Positions 17,887-27,187 of a DNA stretch of 64,000 nt are shown here, piece by piece; the first letter of the stretch is position 1, and each line of letters starts with the position of its first letter. Below the pieces are notes generated by a model. That model was not told where the DNA came from. It saw nothing but the letters and a program-made list of their open reading frames with translations, and ran no database searches. Both the position numbers and the translations under genes were made by a program. Location of the stretch: the NCBI GenBank assembly GCA_038227995.1, contig JBBRPP010000015.1, positions 1-64,000 on the forward strand, written 5' to 3'. Origin of the DNA: WLMZ01 sp038227995. GTDB lineage: Bacteria > Actinomycetota > Acidimicrobiia > Acidimicrobiales > Ilumatobacteraceae.

Positions 17887-18140
17887 CCACCGCCCACACG
17901 CGGCAGGTCAGGCACCCAAGAAGTACCCACCGTCCGACACCCGCATCAACCAGGCAATGGCGGCGCGGTGGCGGCGACGACCCGTCGAGCTCGGGAGCAT
18001 CCGAGGTGCGACGTCTACACCGGAAGCTCCCGATCCCCATGAACTCAGCGAGCCGATCCCGCCCGGGGCCGGCCGCATCGGCGCGTCCGCCACACCGCTC
18101 TGAGCCGACGGCCGCGGGTCACCCGAGGGTCAGGCGGCCG

Positions 18141-18608
18141 TCACTCGGCCGGGGGTGGCCAACATGCGGCGTGGGTGAAGTGACCCTGGTTGTCGCGGGT
18201 GAGCACCCACACCGTCGCCTTCTTCCAGTTCGGCTCGTTCTCGATGTTGCAGCCACGCCGTTCGAGCGCGGCCATCACCGCTGGAATCATGTCGCCGTGG
18301 CTGCACAGCACGGTGCCGTTCGGCGTGGTGGTCATCAGATCCAACATCGGTTCGAACCGCTGGTCCTCGGCGAGGCGGTGATCGATGACGACGTCGGCCG
18401 CGAGCTGTTCGGCCAGCGGACCCAACGTCTGCACGCAACGTGCGTAGGGACTGGCCAGCAGCGGACCGGTCGCTCCGGCGGCGAGCAACCGATCGACGAG
18501 CGCCTTCGACTGGCGCCACCCGGCTTTGCTCAGCGGCCGCGTCGAATCGTCTTCGCCGTGGAAGTCGCTTCGGCTGCCCGCTTTCGCGTGGCGCACGAGG
18601 AAGATCAT
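18141..18608 (-). CDS. SixA-like histidine phosphatase
   Basis: Histidine phosphatase superfamily member of 155 residues. The catalytic RHG-type motif is at the N-terminus (IFLVRHAKAG, His7), and the second catalytic histidine is in VLCSHGDMIPAV. SixA-type enzymes remove phosphate from phosphohistidine proteins; others in the branch act on small molecules, so the substrate is open. The ATG at 18608 overlaps the stop of the upstream DUF4328 gene by four bases, so the two are translationally coupled. The longer upstream frame is a shadow of that gene. Confidence 0.87.
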   Translation of the reverse strand: MIFLVRHAKAGSRSDFHGEDDSTRPLSKAGWRQSKALVDRLLAAGATGPLLASPYARCVQTLGPLAEQLAADVVIDHRLAEDQRFEPMLDLMTTTPNGTVLCSHGDMIPAVMAALERRGCNIENEPNWKKATVWVLTRDNQGHFTHAACWPPPAE

Positions 18609-19435
18609 CCCGCCTCGTGGGTCGTGCGCGCGTGACGGGCGGTGAGCTGGCGCACCAGCAGCAGGAACGCCACGGCCGCCGCGATCTGTGTGGCGCTGGA
18701 GATCAGTGTCGTGATGAATGCGTTGTCGAGATCGCGTGCGGCCTGGATCGAGCTGCGATTGGTGATCCGGAATCGGCTGAACGTCACCGTCAGCGACGCA
18801 AGCGGAGCGAGACCGAACAGGATCCACCAGACGTGCACCACGGTGCCGACCTTGTTGGTGCGCCAATCGTGAGCCGAGTCCGGGTCCGAGCTCTTCCAGA
18901 GATCGCGGAACATCAGATACGGCACGACGTACAGCACGCACGGCGGCACGAACCAGCCGCCGATCGCCCAACCGGGGCCCCACGTGCCGAGTCGTTGCAA
19001 CAGGCGCTGGTTCTTCGCCATCCGGAACATCCAGATCATCGTCAGTGTGGCGATCGAGATCGTGAGCGCGCCCGACAGAAGACTGACAAGACCGGTGGTG
19101 GTCAGCGATGACTTGAAGTCGTCCTCGGAGATCCGCTCGGCCATCAGGTCGCGTGCCTTGCCGCGGAGCGACAGCGAGACGAGCAACGACACGATCTGCA
19201 CGGGGATGAGGAGCATCAGCAGGATGCCGAGCGTGCGACCGATGCCGAGCACGCTCTGGAACGGCCCGTACGCACCGAACGACTGGCCGCCGTACGGGAC
19301 ATAGCCCGGTGGTGGCGCCATCATCGGGGGTGGTGGGGGAGGCGCCAGATTCTGCGGCGGCGCCAGAGGTGGCTGGAAGGGCGGGGTCGGCGGAGCGTTC
19401 TGACTGAAGTCAGCGCCGCCGTTGAAGTCGCTCAT
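18605..19435 (-). CDS. DUF4328 membrane protein with Pro-rich N-terminus
   Basis: This 276-residue protein starts with a proline-rich cytoplasmic segment (about 14-58) and then four or five hydrophobic segments. A DUF4328-like signature runs through MIWMFRMAKNQRLL, the WGPGWAIGGWFVPP segment and the MFRDLWKSSDP segment. The function of the family is unknown. TAGATT lies seven bases before the ATG on the coding strand with no ribosome binding site, suggesting a leaderless message. It is coupled to the SixA-like phosphatase gene downstream. Confidence 0.85.
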   Translation of the reverse strand: MSDFNGGADFSQNAPPTPPFQPPLAPPQNLAPPPPPPMMAPPPGYVPYGGQSFGAYGPFQSVLGIGRTLGILLMLLIPVQIVSLLVSLSLRGKARDLMAERISEDDFKSSLTTTGLVSLLSGALTISIATLTMIWMFRMAKNQRLLQRLGTWGPGWAIGGWFVPPCVLYVVPYLMFRDLWKSSDPDSAHDWRTNKVGTVVHVWWILFGLAPLASLTVTFSRFRITNRSSIQAARDLDNAFITTLISSATQIAAAVAFLLLVRQLTARHARTTHEAG

Positions 19436-19510
19436 TGCCACGAATCTAGTCGGTGACCGGCGCTCGTCACATCGTGACTCAGCAGTTCCGATGCCTGCCA
19501 GAATGGAGGC

Positions 19511-20122
19511 ATGGGCTTCTTCGAACGCAACCGCAAGGAGTTGGCCGAGAAGGGCATCAACCCCGATCGCCTGCCACCTGGCCAATACCTCACCGATCGC
19601 TTTCCGGTGCTGCACGTCGGCGATGTGCCCACATACGCTCCCGGCGACTGGACCCTCACGATCTTCGGCATGGTCGACACGCCGTACACGATCACCATGG
19701 ACGAGTTGAAAGCAATGCCGGCGGTCACGCCGACGTTCGACATCCACTGCGTCACCAAGTGGTCGAAGTTCGACACGACATGGAAAGGCGTTCGCGTGCG
19801 CGATCTCTTCGAACGCGCCGGGGTACAGCGCGGAGCGAAGTTCGTGATGGAGCACGCCGAGCACGGCTACACGACCAACATCCCACTGGCCGACATCACG
19901 ACCGACGAGGCGATCGTCGCGTACGAGTTCGAGGGCGAGGAGATCGAGCCGATCCACGGCGGACCCGTTCGCATCGTCGTGCCCCACCTCTACTTTTGGA
20001 AGAGCGCCAAGTGGGTGCGCGGGCTCGAGTTGCGCGACAAGGACAGCGCCGGCTTGTGGGAACGCAACGGCTACAACATGTACGGCGACCCGTTCAAGGA
20101 ACAACGCCACACCGGCGACTGA
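19511..20122 (+). CDS. Molybdopterin-dependent oxidoreductase, sulfite-oxidase fold
   Basis: A 203-residue protein of the SuoX/YedY (MsrP) superfamily that binds a molybdenum cofactor. The Mo-ligating cysteine is Cys80 in FDIHCVTKWSKFD, and the pterin-binding GGPVRIVVPHLYFWKS stretch is conserved. It lacks the heme domain and the dimerisation domain of eukaryotic sulfite oxidase. It also lacks a signal peptide, so it is probably cytoplasmic, and its substrate is unknown. AATGGAGGC precedes the ATG as a ribosome binding site. It diverges from the DUF4328 gene with 75 bases between them. Confidence 0.9.
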   Translation: MGFFERNRKELAEKGINPDRLPPGQYLTDRFPVLHVGDVPTYAPGDWTLTIFGMVDTPYTITMDELKAMPAVTPTFDIHCVTKWSKFDTTWKGVRVRDLFERAGVQRGAKFVMEHAEHGYTTNIPLADITTDEAIVAYEFEGEEIEPIHGGPVRIVVPHLYFWKSAKWVRGLELRDKDSAGLWERNGYNMYGDPFKEQRHTGD

Positions 20123-20144
20123 TCGCCGGCTCGATGTCTCGGTC

Positions 20145-20639
20145 CTACTTGTCCGTGCTGACGACGAATTCGATGGCGACGCTGCCGCCATCGGCGATCC
20201 AGTCCCACGATGTCGTGACGGCCTTCAGCACGTCAACGGCGAGCCCGTCGGGAGGGTCGACTTCGCCGCCGACGCGACACGACGCACGCACATGGATCGA
20301 TCCGGTCGCAGCGCGGAACGCGACGTCGATGGGGGAGGTCGGCGTGCGCTCGACAAGCAGCCCACACACTTCGTCGACGGCCACCCGGGCGTCCTCCAAC
20401 GTGTCGGCGTCGAAACCCGCCGAGTTGGCGACGCCCGTTGCCACCAGTCGAGCGAGCCGGATCCAGCGCGCCGATGCGGGCAGGCGAAGGGTGATCACAT
20501 CGTCTTCGACCGCGCCGCCGGTTCCGACCGTGACTGCGTCGTTGACCGCGCCGCTGGTGCCGGCGCCAAACGTGCCTGCGTCGATGGTGCTGGCGTCGTT
20601 GCCCGCGTCGTTGCCTGCGTGGTTGGTCGTCTGGGTCAT
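20145..20639 (-). CDS. RsbW-like ATP-binding regulatory protein
   Basis: A 164-residue protein. The first 45 residues are low-complexity (Asn/Asp/Ala/Gly/Thr). The rest resembles HATPase_c_2 anti-sigma-factor kinases: LRLPASARWIRLARLVATGV is the usual first strand and helix, and EDARVAVDEVCGLLVE is the N-box. The glycine-rich ATP lid is not obvious, so kinase activity is uncertain. Its start overlaps the stop of the upstream-encoded GT4 gene by four bases (gene order otsA, GT4, this gene), hinting at stress-linked regulation of the trehalose cluster. That link is inference. Confidence 0.72.
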   Translation of the reverse strand: MTQTTNHAGNDAGNDASTIDAGTFGAGTSGAVNDAVTVGTGGAVEDDVITLRLPASARWIRLARLVATGVANSAGFDADTLEDARVAVDEVCGLLVERTPTSPIDVAFRAATGSIHVRASCRVGGEVDPPDGLAVDVLKAVTTSWDWIADGGSVAIEFVVSTDK

Positions 20640-21712
20640 GAGCAGACCGTCCCGGCGAGTGGTTGGTGATTTTCGTATGGCGTGCGTTCTGCTCCGGTGG
20701 GGTCGGCGATGATTCGTTCGAACAGTCGAACGTACTGCTGCACCATTCGCTCGACGGAGAAGCGGCGACGGGCCTCGTCACGGCAGACGCCCCGATCGAT
20801 GTCACCGATCGCCTGGAGGCCGGCGACCAGTTCGGCGTCGCTCTCGCCGAGGTAGCCGGTCAGTCCGTGCTCGACGATCTCGGGGGCCGCACCACGAGGG
20901 CAGCCGACGACCGGCGTGCCACAGGCGAGTGACTCGAGCATCACCATCCCGAACGGCTCCCGCCAACGGATCGGGTTGATCAGCGCGACCGCACCGGCCA
21001 ACAGCTCGCGTTTGCCCGCCGCGTCGACCTCACCGAGATACACCACGTCGTCGCCGAGATGAGGCTTGACGAACTCGTCGAAGTAGGCGCGTTCGTGTGG
21101 CTCTCTCATCTTGGCCGCGATCATCAGGCGCATCCCGGCCGCTTTGGTCGCAGTGATCGCGTGGTCGATGCCCTTGTCGGCGGCCATCCGCCCGAGCAAT
21201 GCGACATAGCCGCCGTCTCCTGCGCCAAACGGGAAGTCGTCCACATCGATGCCGTGATGGATCACCGCATCGATGGGCAGGTGGGTCGACGACGCGTGTG
21301 ATTCGGAGATGGCGACCAGCGCCGCGTGAGGCTGCGCGGCGCCGAACACCACGTTCGCCGTGCGATTGAAGGCGCCGTGGACGGTGGCGGCCACGGGCAG
21401 GGTCGGAAACCGAGACGAATACACCGGACCGGCGAGGGTGTTGTCGTGCACGACGTCGAAATCGCGCACCATGTCATAGGCGCCGATGGCGTGCTCCAGT
21501 TCGATGCTCGCGCGGCCCATCCGCACCGCGTCGGCGGCCGGGACCACCGATGCCGTTGGAACCGGGCATGTCGAATCCGGATGACACACGAGCAGAACGC
21601 GATGTCCGGCGTCCTGCAGTCCGCTCGCCAATTGGTCGAGCACCGCTTCCGTGCCACCGTATGCGGGGGCCGGAACCGGCAGCCACGGCGGGGCGATGAT
21701 GGCGATGTCCAA
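20636..21712 (-). CDS. GT4-family glycosyltransferase
   Basis: Retaining GT-B glycosyltransferase of 358 residues. The acceptor-side PAYGGTEAVLDQLA and the donor-side EX7E motif (EPFGMVMLESLACGTPVVG) are both present. The sugar donor and acceptor cannot be read from the sequence. The start is an unusual TTG at 21712, supported by AAGGAG seven bases upstream and by homology beginning at MDIAIIAPPW. It follows otsA by 24 bases in the same direction and overlaps the RsbW-like gene, so all three likely form one operon concerned with trehalose or related alpha-glucosides. Confidence 0.88.
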   Translation of the reverse strand: MDIAIIAPPWLPVPAPAYGGTEAVLDQLASGLQDAGHRVLLVCHPDSTCPVPTASVVPAADAVRMGRASIELEHAIGAYDMVRDFDVVHDNTLAGPVYSSRFPTLPVAATVHGAFNRTANVVFGAAQPHAALVAISESHASSTHLPIDAVIHHGIDVDDFPFGAGDGGYVALLGRMAADKGIDHAITATKAAGMRLMIAAKMREPHERAYFDEFVKPHLGDDVVYLGEVDAAGKRELLAGAVALINPIRWREPFGMVMLESLACGTPVVGCPRGAAPEIVEHGLTGYLGESDAELVAGLQAIGDIDRGVCRDEARRRFSVERMVQQYVRLFERIIADPTGAERTPYENHQPLAGTVCS

Positions 21713-21736
21713 AATCCTTCTCCTTGTGTCGCTTGT

Positions 21737-23203
21737 TCAGCGCAGCGTTCCGGCTGCGGATGTGGTCTGATCACGGGCCGCGTGGGCTGACGTGATCGCG
21801 GATCGAGACGGCTGTGCAGCCCGTGGTGCGTCGACGGCGGCCGGCCTGACGGATGCAAGTCGATCGAGGAACTCGTGGGCCCAGTGGTGCACGTCGTGGT
21901 CGTGAACCGAGGTCCGCATCGTTCGCATCCGTTCGGAGCGGGCGTCGGCGGTCATGTCCCGGGCGAGGACCAGCGCGTGTTTGATGTCCTCGATGTCGTA
22001 CGGGTTGACGATCAGCGCACCGTCGAGATTCTGAGCAGCGCCGGCGAACTCACTGAGCACGAGTGCGCCGTCGAGATCGCCACGACATGCCGCGAACTCC
22101 TTGGCGACGAGGTTCATCCCGTCGGCCAACGAGGTGACCACCAGCACGTCGGCTGCGCGGTACCACGCGGCCATTCCGGCTTCGTCGAGCGGCGACACGA
22201 TGTAGCGCACCGGAAGCGAGCCGTCGTTGCGCCGATGCCTCAGGTTGATGCGGTCGACCACGGCCTCGACGTCGTCGCGTTCGTCCTGGTACGCGGCGAC
22301 GTCCGATCTGCTGGGTACGGCGACCTGGACGAAGACGCTCGACGCTGCATCGAGCAGCCCTTGATCGAGTGCCTCGCCGAACGCACGCAGGCGCTGCGAG
22401 ATGCCCTTGGTGTAGTCGAGCCGATCGATGCCGAGATAGATGGTTTGTCCACCGAGGTCCGAACGCAGACGGGCAGCCTCCGGCGCTGCCGCTGTGCCGA
22501 TGGCATCCCAGTGATCGAAATCGACGGAGATCGGGAACGCATCGACCTGGACCGCGTGCGAGCCGTCGAGCACGGTGTGACCCATGACGGTTGAATCGAC
22601 GAGTCGTTCGGCCGCAGCCGCGAAGTTCGCGACGTCCTCGGGAACTTGGAATCCGATCAGGTCGGCGCCGAGCATTCCCTCGATCACCTCGCGTCGCCAC
22701 GGCAGCATCGCGAACAGTTGCGCATTCGGAAAAGGGATGTGCAGGAACAATCCGACGCGAAGGTCGGGCCGTTTGGCGCGGAGCAGTTCGGGGACGAGCA
22801 GCAAGTGGTAGTCGTGCACCCACACCGTTCCGCCCAGTGGGGCGACAGCCGCAACCGTTGCGGCGAAGCGCTCGTTGACGCTGCGATAGGTGCGCCACCA
22901 CAGCCGGTTCAGCTCGACCTGGCGCAGCCGGCCGTGGAACAGCGGCCACAGGATGGCATTGGAGAAACCGGCGTAGTACCGCTCGATGTCCGCGTCGGAC
23001 AACGTGACCGGGTGCAGGCGCAGTTCCTTGTGGTCGAGCACCGCGCGACGGGTCGCGTCAGGTCCTCCCCAGCCGACCCATTGGGCGCCGGCACCGGTCA
23101 CCGACGACAGCGCGGACGCCAACCCGCCGGGGCTGGATGTGAGTTGCCCGTCGCCGGCGATCTCGACCGGCAGCCGGTTGGCAACGACCACAAGTCCCTT
23201 CAT
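21737..23203 (-). CDS. otsA: Trehalose-6-phosphate synthase (GT20)
   Basis: Cytoplasmic GT20 enzyme of 488 residues that joins NDP-glucose and glucose-6-phosphate into trehalose-6-phosphate. Family landmarks are the N-terminal VVANRLPVEI and GGLASAL, the VWVHDYHLLLVPELLR helix, RLDYTKGISQRL (phosphate-binding Arg and Lys), and the donor-binding segments SLADGMNLVAKEF and SEFAGAAQNL. Length is typical of single-domain OtsA; the phosphatase domain is absent. The ATG at 23203 is the natural start. A HAD phosphatase gene is divergent at 23338 and is a candidate for the missing phosphatase step. Confidence 0.95.
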   Translation of the reverse strand: MKGLVVVANRLPVEIAGDGQLTSSPGGLASALSSVTGAGAQWVGWGGPDATRRAVLDHKELRLHPVTLSDADIERYYAGFSNAILWPLFHGRLRQVELNRLWWRTYRSVNERFAATVAAVAPLGGTVWVHDYHLLLVPELLRAKRPDLRVGLFLHIPFPNAQLFAMLPWRREVIEGMLGADLIGFQVPEDVANFAAAAERLVDSTVMGHTVLDGSHAVQVDAFPISVDFDHWDAIGTAAAPEAARLRSDLGGQTIYLGIDRLDYTKGISQRLRAFGEALDQGLLDAASSVFVQVAVPSRSDVAAYQDERDDVEAVVDRINLRHRRNDGSLPVRYIVSPLDEAGMAAWYRAADVLVVTSLADGMNLVAKEFAACRGDLDGALVLSEFAGAAQNLDGALIVNPYDIEDIKHALVLARDMTADARSERMRTMRTSVHDHDVHHWAHEFLDRLASVRPAAVDAPRAAQPSRSAITSAHAARDQTTSAAGTLR

Positions 23204-23337
23204 CTCGGCTCAGCCCTTCGATCGCGCATCCGTTCCCGACCCGTTCGACATACCCCGATCGTGGAGCGTCGAAACGCGACGGACGATCGCGCCGGCAGGA
23301 ATGGTTCGAAGCGGTCCGAAGTGGGTACGTCCGCTGG

Positions 23338-24141
23338 ATGCAGCAGATGCTCATCGCCCTCGATGTCGACGGAACCCTGTTCGATGGGAGGGAGATCGCC
23401 ACCGAAGCGCGCGCCGCTCTGCACCGCGCCCACGATGACGGGCACGTTCTGATGATCGTCACCGGGCGGCGGTGGGAGGAGCTCGGACACATCATCGCCG
23501 ACGACATGCGGATCTTCAGCCGTGTCGTGTGCGAGGAGGGAGGCGTGCTGGTCGACGTCGCGACCCGCGACATCCGCCTGCTCGGCGAGCCGGTCGACCC
23601 CGAGCTCGTTGCCGCACTTCGCGCCGCGGGCGTGCCATCGCTCGATGTCGGACGGGTCGTTGTCGGTGCGCCGCGAGATTGGTTCGAGACCGTCATCGAG
23701 GTTCGCGATCGATTGGCGAGCAACCGCAACGTGATCGTCAACAAGGGATCGATCGCCCTCGCTCCCGTCGATTGCGACAAGGGCATCGGATTGCGAGCGG
23801 CGATCGCCGACCTGGCGCGATCAGACGACAGCGTTGCCGCGCTCACGATCTTGACCATCGGTGACGCCGCCAACGATCTGGCCATGTTCGCCGTCGCGAC
23901 GATCGCGGTCGGCGTTGCCAATGCCGACGACGCCGTTCGCGCGTCGGGGGTGCCGCTGACGGACCGGTCGTTCGGGCACGGCGTGGCCGAAGCCATCGAC
24001 CGTTACGTGCCGCGCCGCCCGACCGGGTCGACCGCCTTGACCGAGTTGAACGGGTCGACACACGACCGTTCTGGTGGCTCGTTCAACGAGACAGCAGGCG
24101 CGTCTTCTTCGGAGTTCGCGTCGTCGCCGCGGCGACACTGA
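23338..24141 (+). CDS. HAD-superfamily (class IIB) phosphatase
   Basis: A 267-residue Cof-type HAD hydrolase. Motif I is LDVDGTLF (Asp9 and Asp11), motif II IVTGRRW, the motif III lysine is in NKGSIALAP or the following DCDKGIG, and motif IV is IGDAANDLAMF. The cap is of C2 type, as in sugar-phosphate phosphatases. Divergent placement 134 bases from otsA and opposite a debranching enzyme suggests a sugar phosphate, possibly trehalose-6-phosphate, but the sequence is not a canonical OtsB. The last 59 bases overlap the 3' end of the convergent glucosidase gene. Confidence 0.85.
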   Translation: MQQMLIALDVDGTLFDGREIATEARAALHRAHDDGHVLMIVTGRRWEELGHIIADDMRIFSRVVCEEGGVLVDVATRDIRLLGEPVDPELVAALRAAGVPSLDVGRVVVGAPRDWFETVIEVRDRLASNRNVIVNKGSIALAPVDCDKGIGLRAAIADLARSDDSVAALTILTIGDAANDLAMFAVATIAVGVANADDAVRASGVPLTDRSFGHGVAEAIDRYVPRRPTGSTALTELNGSTHDRSGGSFNETAGASSSEFASSPRRH

Positions 24142-26227
24142 CGACTCCGTCGTCGATGCGGACGTCGTAGCTGCCATCGACGCGGCGAACGCCGGCCAAC
24201 AACAGATCGTCCTCGAACGCACCGGGGATCGGCTGCACGGTGAACCCTGCGTCGGCTTCCGGCTCGAGCCCGAGCATCAGTCGCAACAACAGGAAGGGTG
24301 TCGCTGCCGCCCAGGCCTGCGGCGAGCACGACGTCGGGAACGGCACCGGGGTCTCGACATCGGTGCGATCGAGGCCACTGAACAGTTCGGGCAGTCGTCC
24401 GTTCCACGCCGCGGCCGCATCGAGCAGACCGTTGGCGACCGTCAGCACGTGCTCGTCGAAGCCGTAGCGCTTCATGCCCGCGACGCACAGCGCGCCGTCG
24501 TGAGGCCAGACGGTGCCGCAGTGGTAGCTCATCGGGTCGTAGGCGGGCTCGTCGGTGGCGAGCGTTCGCAGGCCCCACCCGTTCCACATCGTCGGTGACA
24601 TCAGTTGTTCGACGACAGCAGCGGCGTGATCGTCGTCGACGATGCCGCTCCACAGACAGTGGCCCATGTTCGATGTCAGCGAGTCGACGGGCTGCTTGTC
24701 CGGGCCCAACGCAACCGCGAACCAACCGAGATCGTCGAGCCAGAAGTCGCGGTTGAAGTTGGTCTTCAGCCGAGTGGCGAGTCGCTCGTACCGGCTGACG
24801 AGCGCTTGCTGCCCCAGCCGTTCGGCGATCGCAGCTCGCGCCCGGTAAGCGGCGTAGGCATACCCCTGCACCTCGCAGAGAGCGAGCGGTGCCATCGCGA
24901 CCCGACCGTCGTGGTAGCGGATGCCGTCGCCGGAGTCCTTCCAACCCTGGTTGGCGAGACCTCGTTCCGATGTCTTCTGGTACTCGATGTACCCGTCGCC
25001 GTCGCGGTCGCCGTAGTCCTCCATCCACGCGAGTGCACGGTCGGCGTGGGGGAGCAGCCGCCGGAGGTCGTCGTCGCCCAGGCCCCACCGCGACAGTTCG
25101 CCGAGCAACATCACGAACAGCGGTGTGGCGTCGACGGACCCGTAGTACGTGCTGCCGCCGGTGAGCGTCGGGGCATCGACCCCGAGGTACCGCGTCTCGT
25201 GCATGATCCGACCGGGTTCTTCCTCCGACGCAGCATCGAACTCGTTGCCCTGCAGTTCGGCGAGCGCATCGAGAACGCCGAGTGCGAGGGTCGGGTCGAT
25301 CGGCAGCGCCATGTACGCACTGATCAACGCATCGCGGCCGAACAAGGTCATGTACCAGGGCGCGCCTGCGGCGATCACGGGCCGGCGCTGGCCGCTGGGA
25401 TCGTGCAACCGCAGCGCGCCGATGTCTTCGATCGAGCGGTCGTAGGCCGCACTGAGGTTGCGGTCAGCGGTACGCAGCACCGGAACCGACGTGTGCCACG
25501 CCCGGCTGCGGCTTGCCGCGTGCGGCAGGCTGGGATGGTGGTGACGACGCTCGATCCACTCCTTGCCGAGGGCGACAGTGAGGTCGAGTTCGATGACGCA
25601 GACCCCGTGCCGTTCGACCGTGACCTCCCACGCGAAACCCCGCGCGGTCACGTGCACCGGGTGGCCGGTCGAGGTCAGCTCGGCCTGGCGGTGGATGTCG
25701 CCGAGGCGCCAGCCGAACAGCAAACTCGACGGCTTGGCCTCGAGGGTGTGCTCGCCCTCGCTGCTCGAGCGGCCCTCCTTGACGGCGAAGACGTCGGCGA
25801 AGTCGGCGGCGACATCGAGCTCGACGACGATCGACATCGCGGTCGCGTTCGTGTTGCGCAACTCGATCTGCTCGTGCAGCACCGCACCGAGTTGACGGCG
25901 GCGGATGACGAGGATGCGCGGCGCGCCGGTGTGGCCGGTCGCATGATCGACCGGCGGAATGGAACGGCCGACGAAGGTCGCGCTCGTGGCGTCGGCCAGG
26001 CTGACCGCGAGCGGCTCGACCGTCATACCATCGATCAACAGCCGGGCCTGGCTGAGCACCCGCATGTCGGCGAAGAACACGCCGTGCGACGGGTTCGCGC
26101 TGAAGTCGCCGGATCGTCCACTGAGGCAGAACGTCTGCCCGTCGACGAGTGTGATCAGGCTGGTCGGGTCGCCCAGGCTGGTCGGCTCGGCGGCGAGCAC
26201 CCATGGGCTCGGGGCTGCGGGATTCAC
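24083..26227 (-). CDS. Amylo-alpha-1,6-glucosidase / glycogen debranching-type enzyme
   Basis: A 714-residue protein with an N-terminal GDE_N-type beta domain (about 1-240, including GVFFADMRVLSQARL) and a C-terminal six-hairpin glycosidase domain. Active-site-region segments are GSVDATPLFVMLLGEL, EYQKTSERGLANQGWKDS and YHCGTVWPHDGALCV. Members hydrolyse alpha-1,6 branches or transfer short glucans; some act on trehalose-like compounds. The start is GTG at 26227, 13 bases downstream of the SufR-like regulator gene on the same strand. No starch-binding domain or signal peptide is seen, so it is cytoplasmic. Confidence 0.9.
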   Translation of the reverse strand: MNPAAPSPWVLAAEPTSLGDPTSLITLVDGQTFCLSGRSGDFSANPSHGVFFADMRVLSQARLLIDGMTVEPLAVSLADATSATFVGRSIPPVDHATGHTGAPRILVIRRRQLGAVLHEQIELRNTNATAMSIVVELDVAADFADVFAVKEGRSSSEGEHTLEAKPSSLLFGWRLGDIHRQAELTSTGHPVHVTARGFAWEVTVERHGVCVIELDLTVALGKEWIERRHHHPSLPHAASRSRAWHTSVPVLRTADRNLSAAYDRSIEDIGALRLHDPSGQRRPVIAAGAPWYMTLFGRDALISAYMALPIDPTLALGVLDALAELQGNEFDAASEEEPGRIMHETRYLGVDAPTLTGGSTYYGSVDATPLFVMLLGELSRWGLGDDDLRRLLPHADRALAWMEDYGDRDGDGYIEYQKTSERGLANQGWKDSGDGIRYHDGRVAMAPLALCEVQGYAYAAYRARAAIAERLGQQALVSRYERLATRLKTNFNRDFWLDDLGWFAVALGPDKQPVDSLTSNMGHCLWSGIVDDDHAAAVVEQLMSPTMWNGWGLRTLATDEPAYDPMSYHCGTVWPHDGALCVAGMKRYGFDEHVLTVANGLLDAAAAWNGRLPELFSGLDRTDVETPVPFPTSCSPQAWAAATPFLLLRLMLGLEPEADAGFTVQPIPGAFEDDLLLAGVRRVDGSYDVRIDDGVVSVAAATTRTPKKTRLLSR

Positions 26228-26240
26228 GACAGACGTGGTT

Positions 26241-27089
26241 TCAGAAGCTGGTCACGCAGTACTGATCGCCGAGCGGCAGGCTCGTTTCGATTGCAGGATC
26301 GGTGTCGCCGTACAGAGCTTTCAACATGCCCTTCACCATTCCCCGATCGACGGCACAAATGACAGGATTGTCGATCGCGACATCGCCGAACGGACAGTGG
26401 TTGTTGATGATTCGCAATTGGTTGTTGCGCTGATCCGCGTGGGCCGCGAAGCCGTGCGCGGTCAGTGCATCGGCGACAGTGTGCAACGCAGATCGGAACG
26501 ATTGCTGGACGGCTTCGTCGCCGCCCGCCGCAGGCAAGGCGTCCGTTGTCTGGCGCGCCTTGGCGGACATCGCCATGGTGCGGCCGTACTCCATGCCGAC
26601 TTCCTCGGCCATCGCCTCGGCCTGTTCGCGCGGCAGCATCGCCAACGACCGTCCGAGCAGTGTCAGAACGAGGTCGTCACTGTGAACGGGGAACTCGAGC
26701 GGAGTCGCTTCGGCTGAGACGCGATAGTGCTTCGACGGTCGGCCCGCGCCGCCACCTTCGGTGCGCTCGACGGCGACATCGACGTAGCCGCCGGCAGCGA
26801 GTTTGTCGAGGTGATGGCGGGCGACGTTGGGGTGCACGCCGACGTGGTCGGCGACCTGGGCTGCGGTGACTCCACCCGAGGAATCGCGGGCGAACAGGTA
26901 GATGCTGCGCCGGGTCGGGTCGCCGAAGGCGTTCGTGATCGCCGTGACCTGCGCACCGAAGGCTCCCTGTGCCTTCGACACGTGGGCGGGAGTGTGCGAG
27001 TTCGTGGCGTGGCCGCCAGCCGTGGGAGCGCCGCCCGCGCGAGCGCTGTCTGGGATGGATGCCCCGGAACTGGGTGCGGTCGTTGCCAC
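26241..27089 (-). CDS. SufR-like helix-turn-helix regulator with cysteine cluster
   Basis: A 282-residue regulator. A Ser/Ala/Thr-rich N-terminus (about 1-35) precedes a winged helix of the ArsR/DeoR type (DPTRRSIYLFA, then VADHVGVHPNVARHHLDKLA). The C-terminal domain ends with Cys232, Cys245 and Cys278; the first two are spaced C-X12-C, as in SufR, which senses Fe-S status through a 4Fe-4S cluster. It is divergent from mrp, an Fe-S carrier gene, which supports iron-sulfur sensing. The start is GTG at 27089; the downstream glucosidase gene may be co-transcribed. Fe-S binding is inferred, not shown. Confidence 0.83.
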   Translation of the reverse strand: MATTAPSSGASIPDSARAGGAPTAGGHATNSHTPAHVSKAQGAFGAQVTAITNAFGDPTRRSIYLFARDSSGGVTAAQVADHVGVHPNVARHHLDKLAAGGYVDVAVERTEGGGAGRPSKHYRVSAEATPLEFPVHSDDLVLTLLGRSLAMLPREQAEAMAEEVGMEYGRTMAMSAKARQTTDALPAAGGDEAVQQSFRSALHTVADALTAHGFAAHADQRNNQLRIINNHCPFGDVAIDNPVICAVDRGMVKGMLKALYGDTDPAIETSLPLGDQYCVTSF

Positions 27090-27098
27090 GCCGGTATT

Positions 27099-27119
27099 CT
27101 ACCTATCGACGTAGTGGTA
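27099..27119. promoter_or_regulatory. Candidate operator between the SufR-like gene and mrp
   Basis: Two overlapping imperfect inverted repeats sit in the 98-base divergent region: CTAC-N8-GTAG (27099-27114) and TACC-N12-GGTA (27100-27119). This is the most AT-rich part of the gap. It is 10-30 bases upstream of the regulator start, where autoregulation would be expected. It does not match the published cyanobacterial SufR box. Confidence 0.35.
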
Positions 27120-27187
27120 ATTGCCGCACCGACTTCGGCCTCACCATTCACCCCGATCGCCCAATTGGGCCACCAGCACGGAGCATC

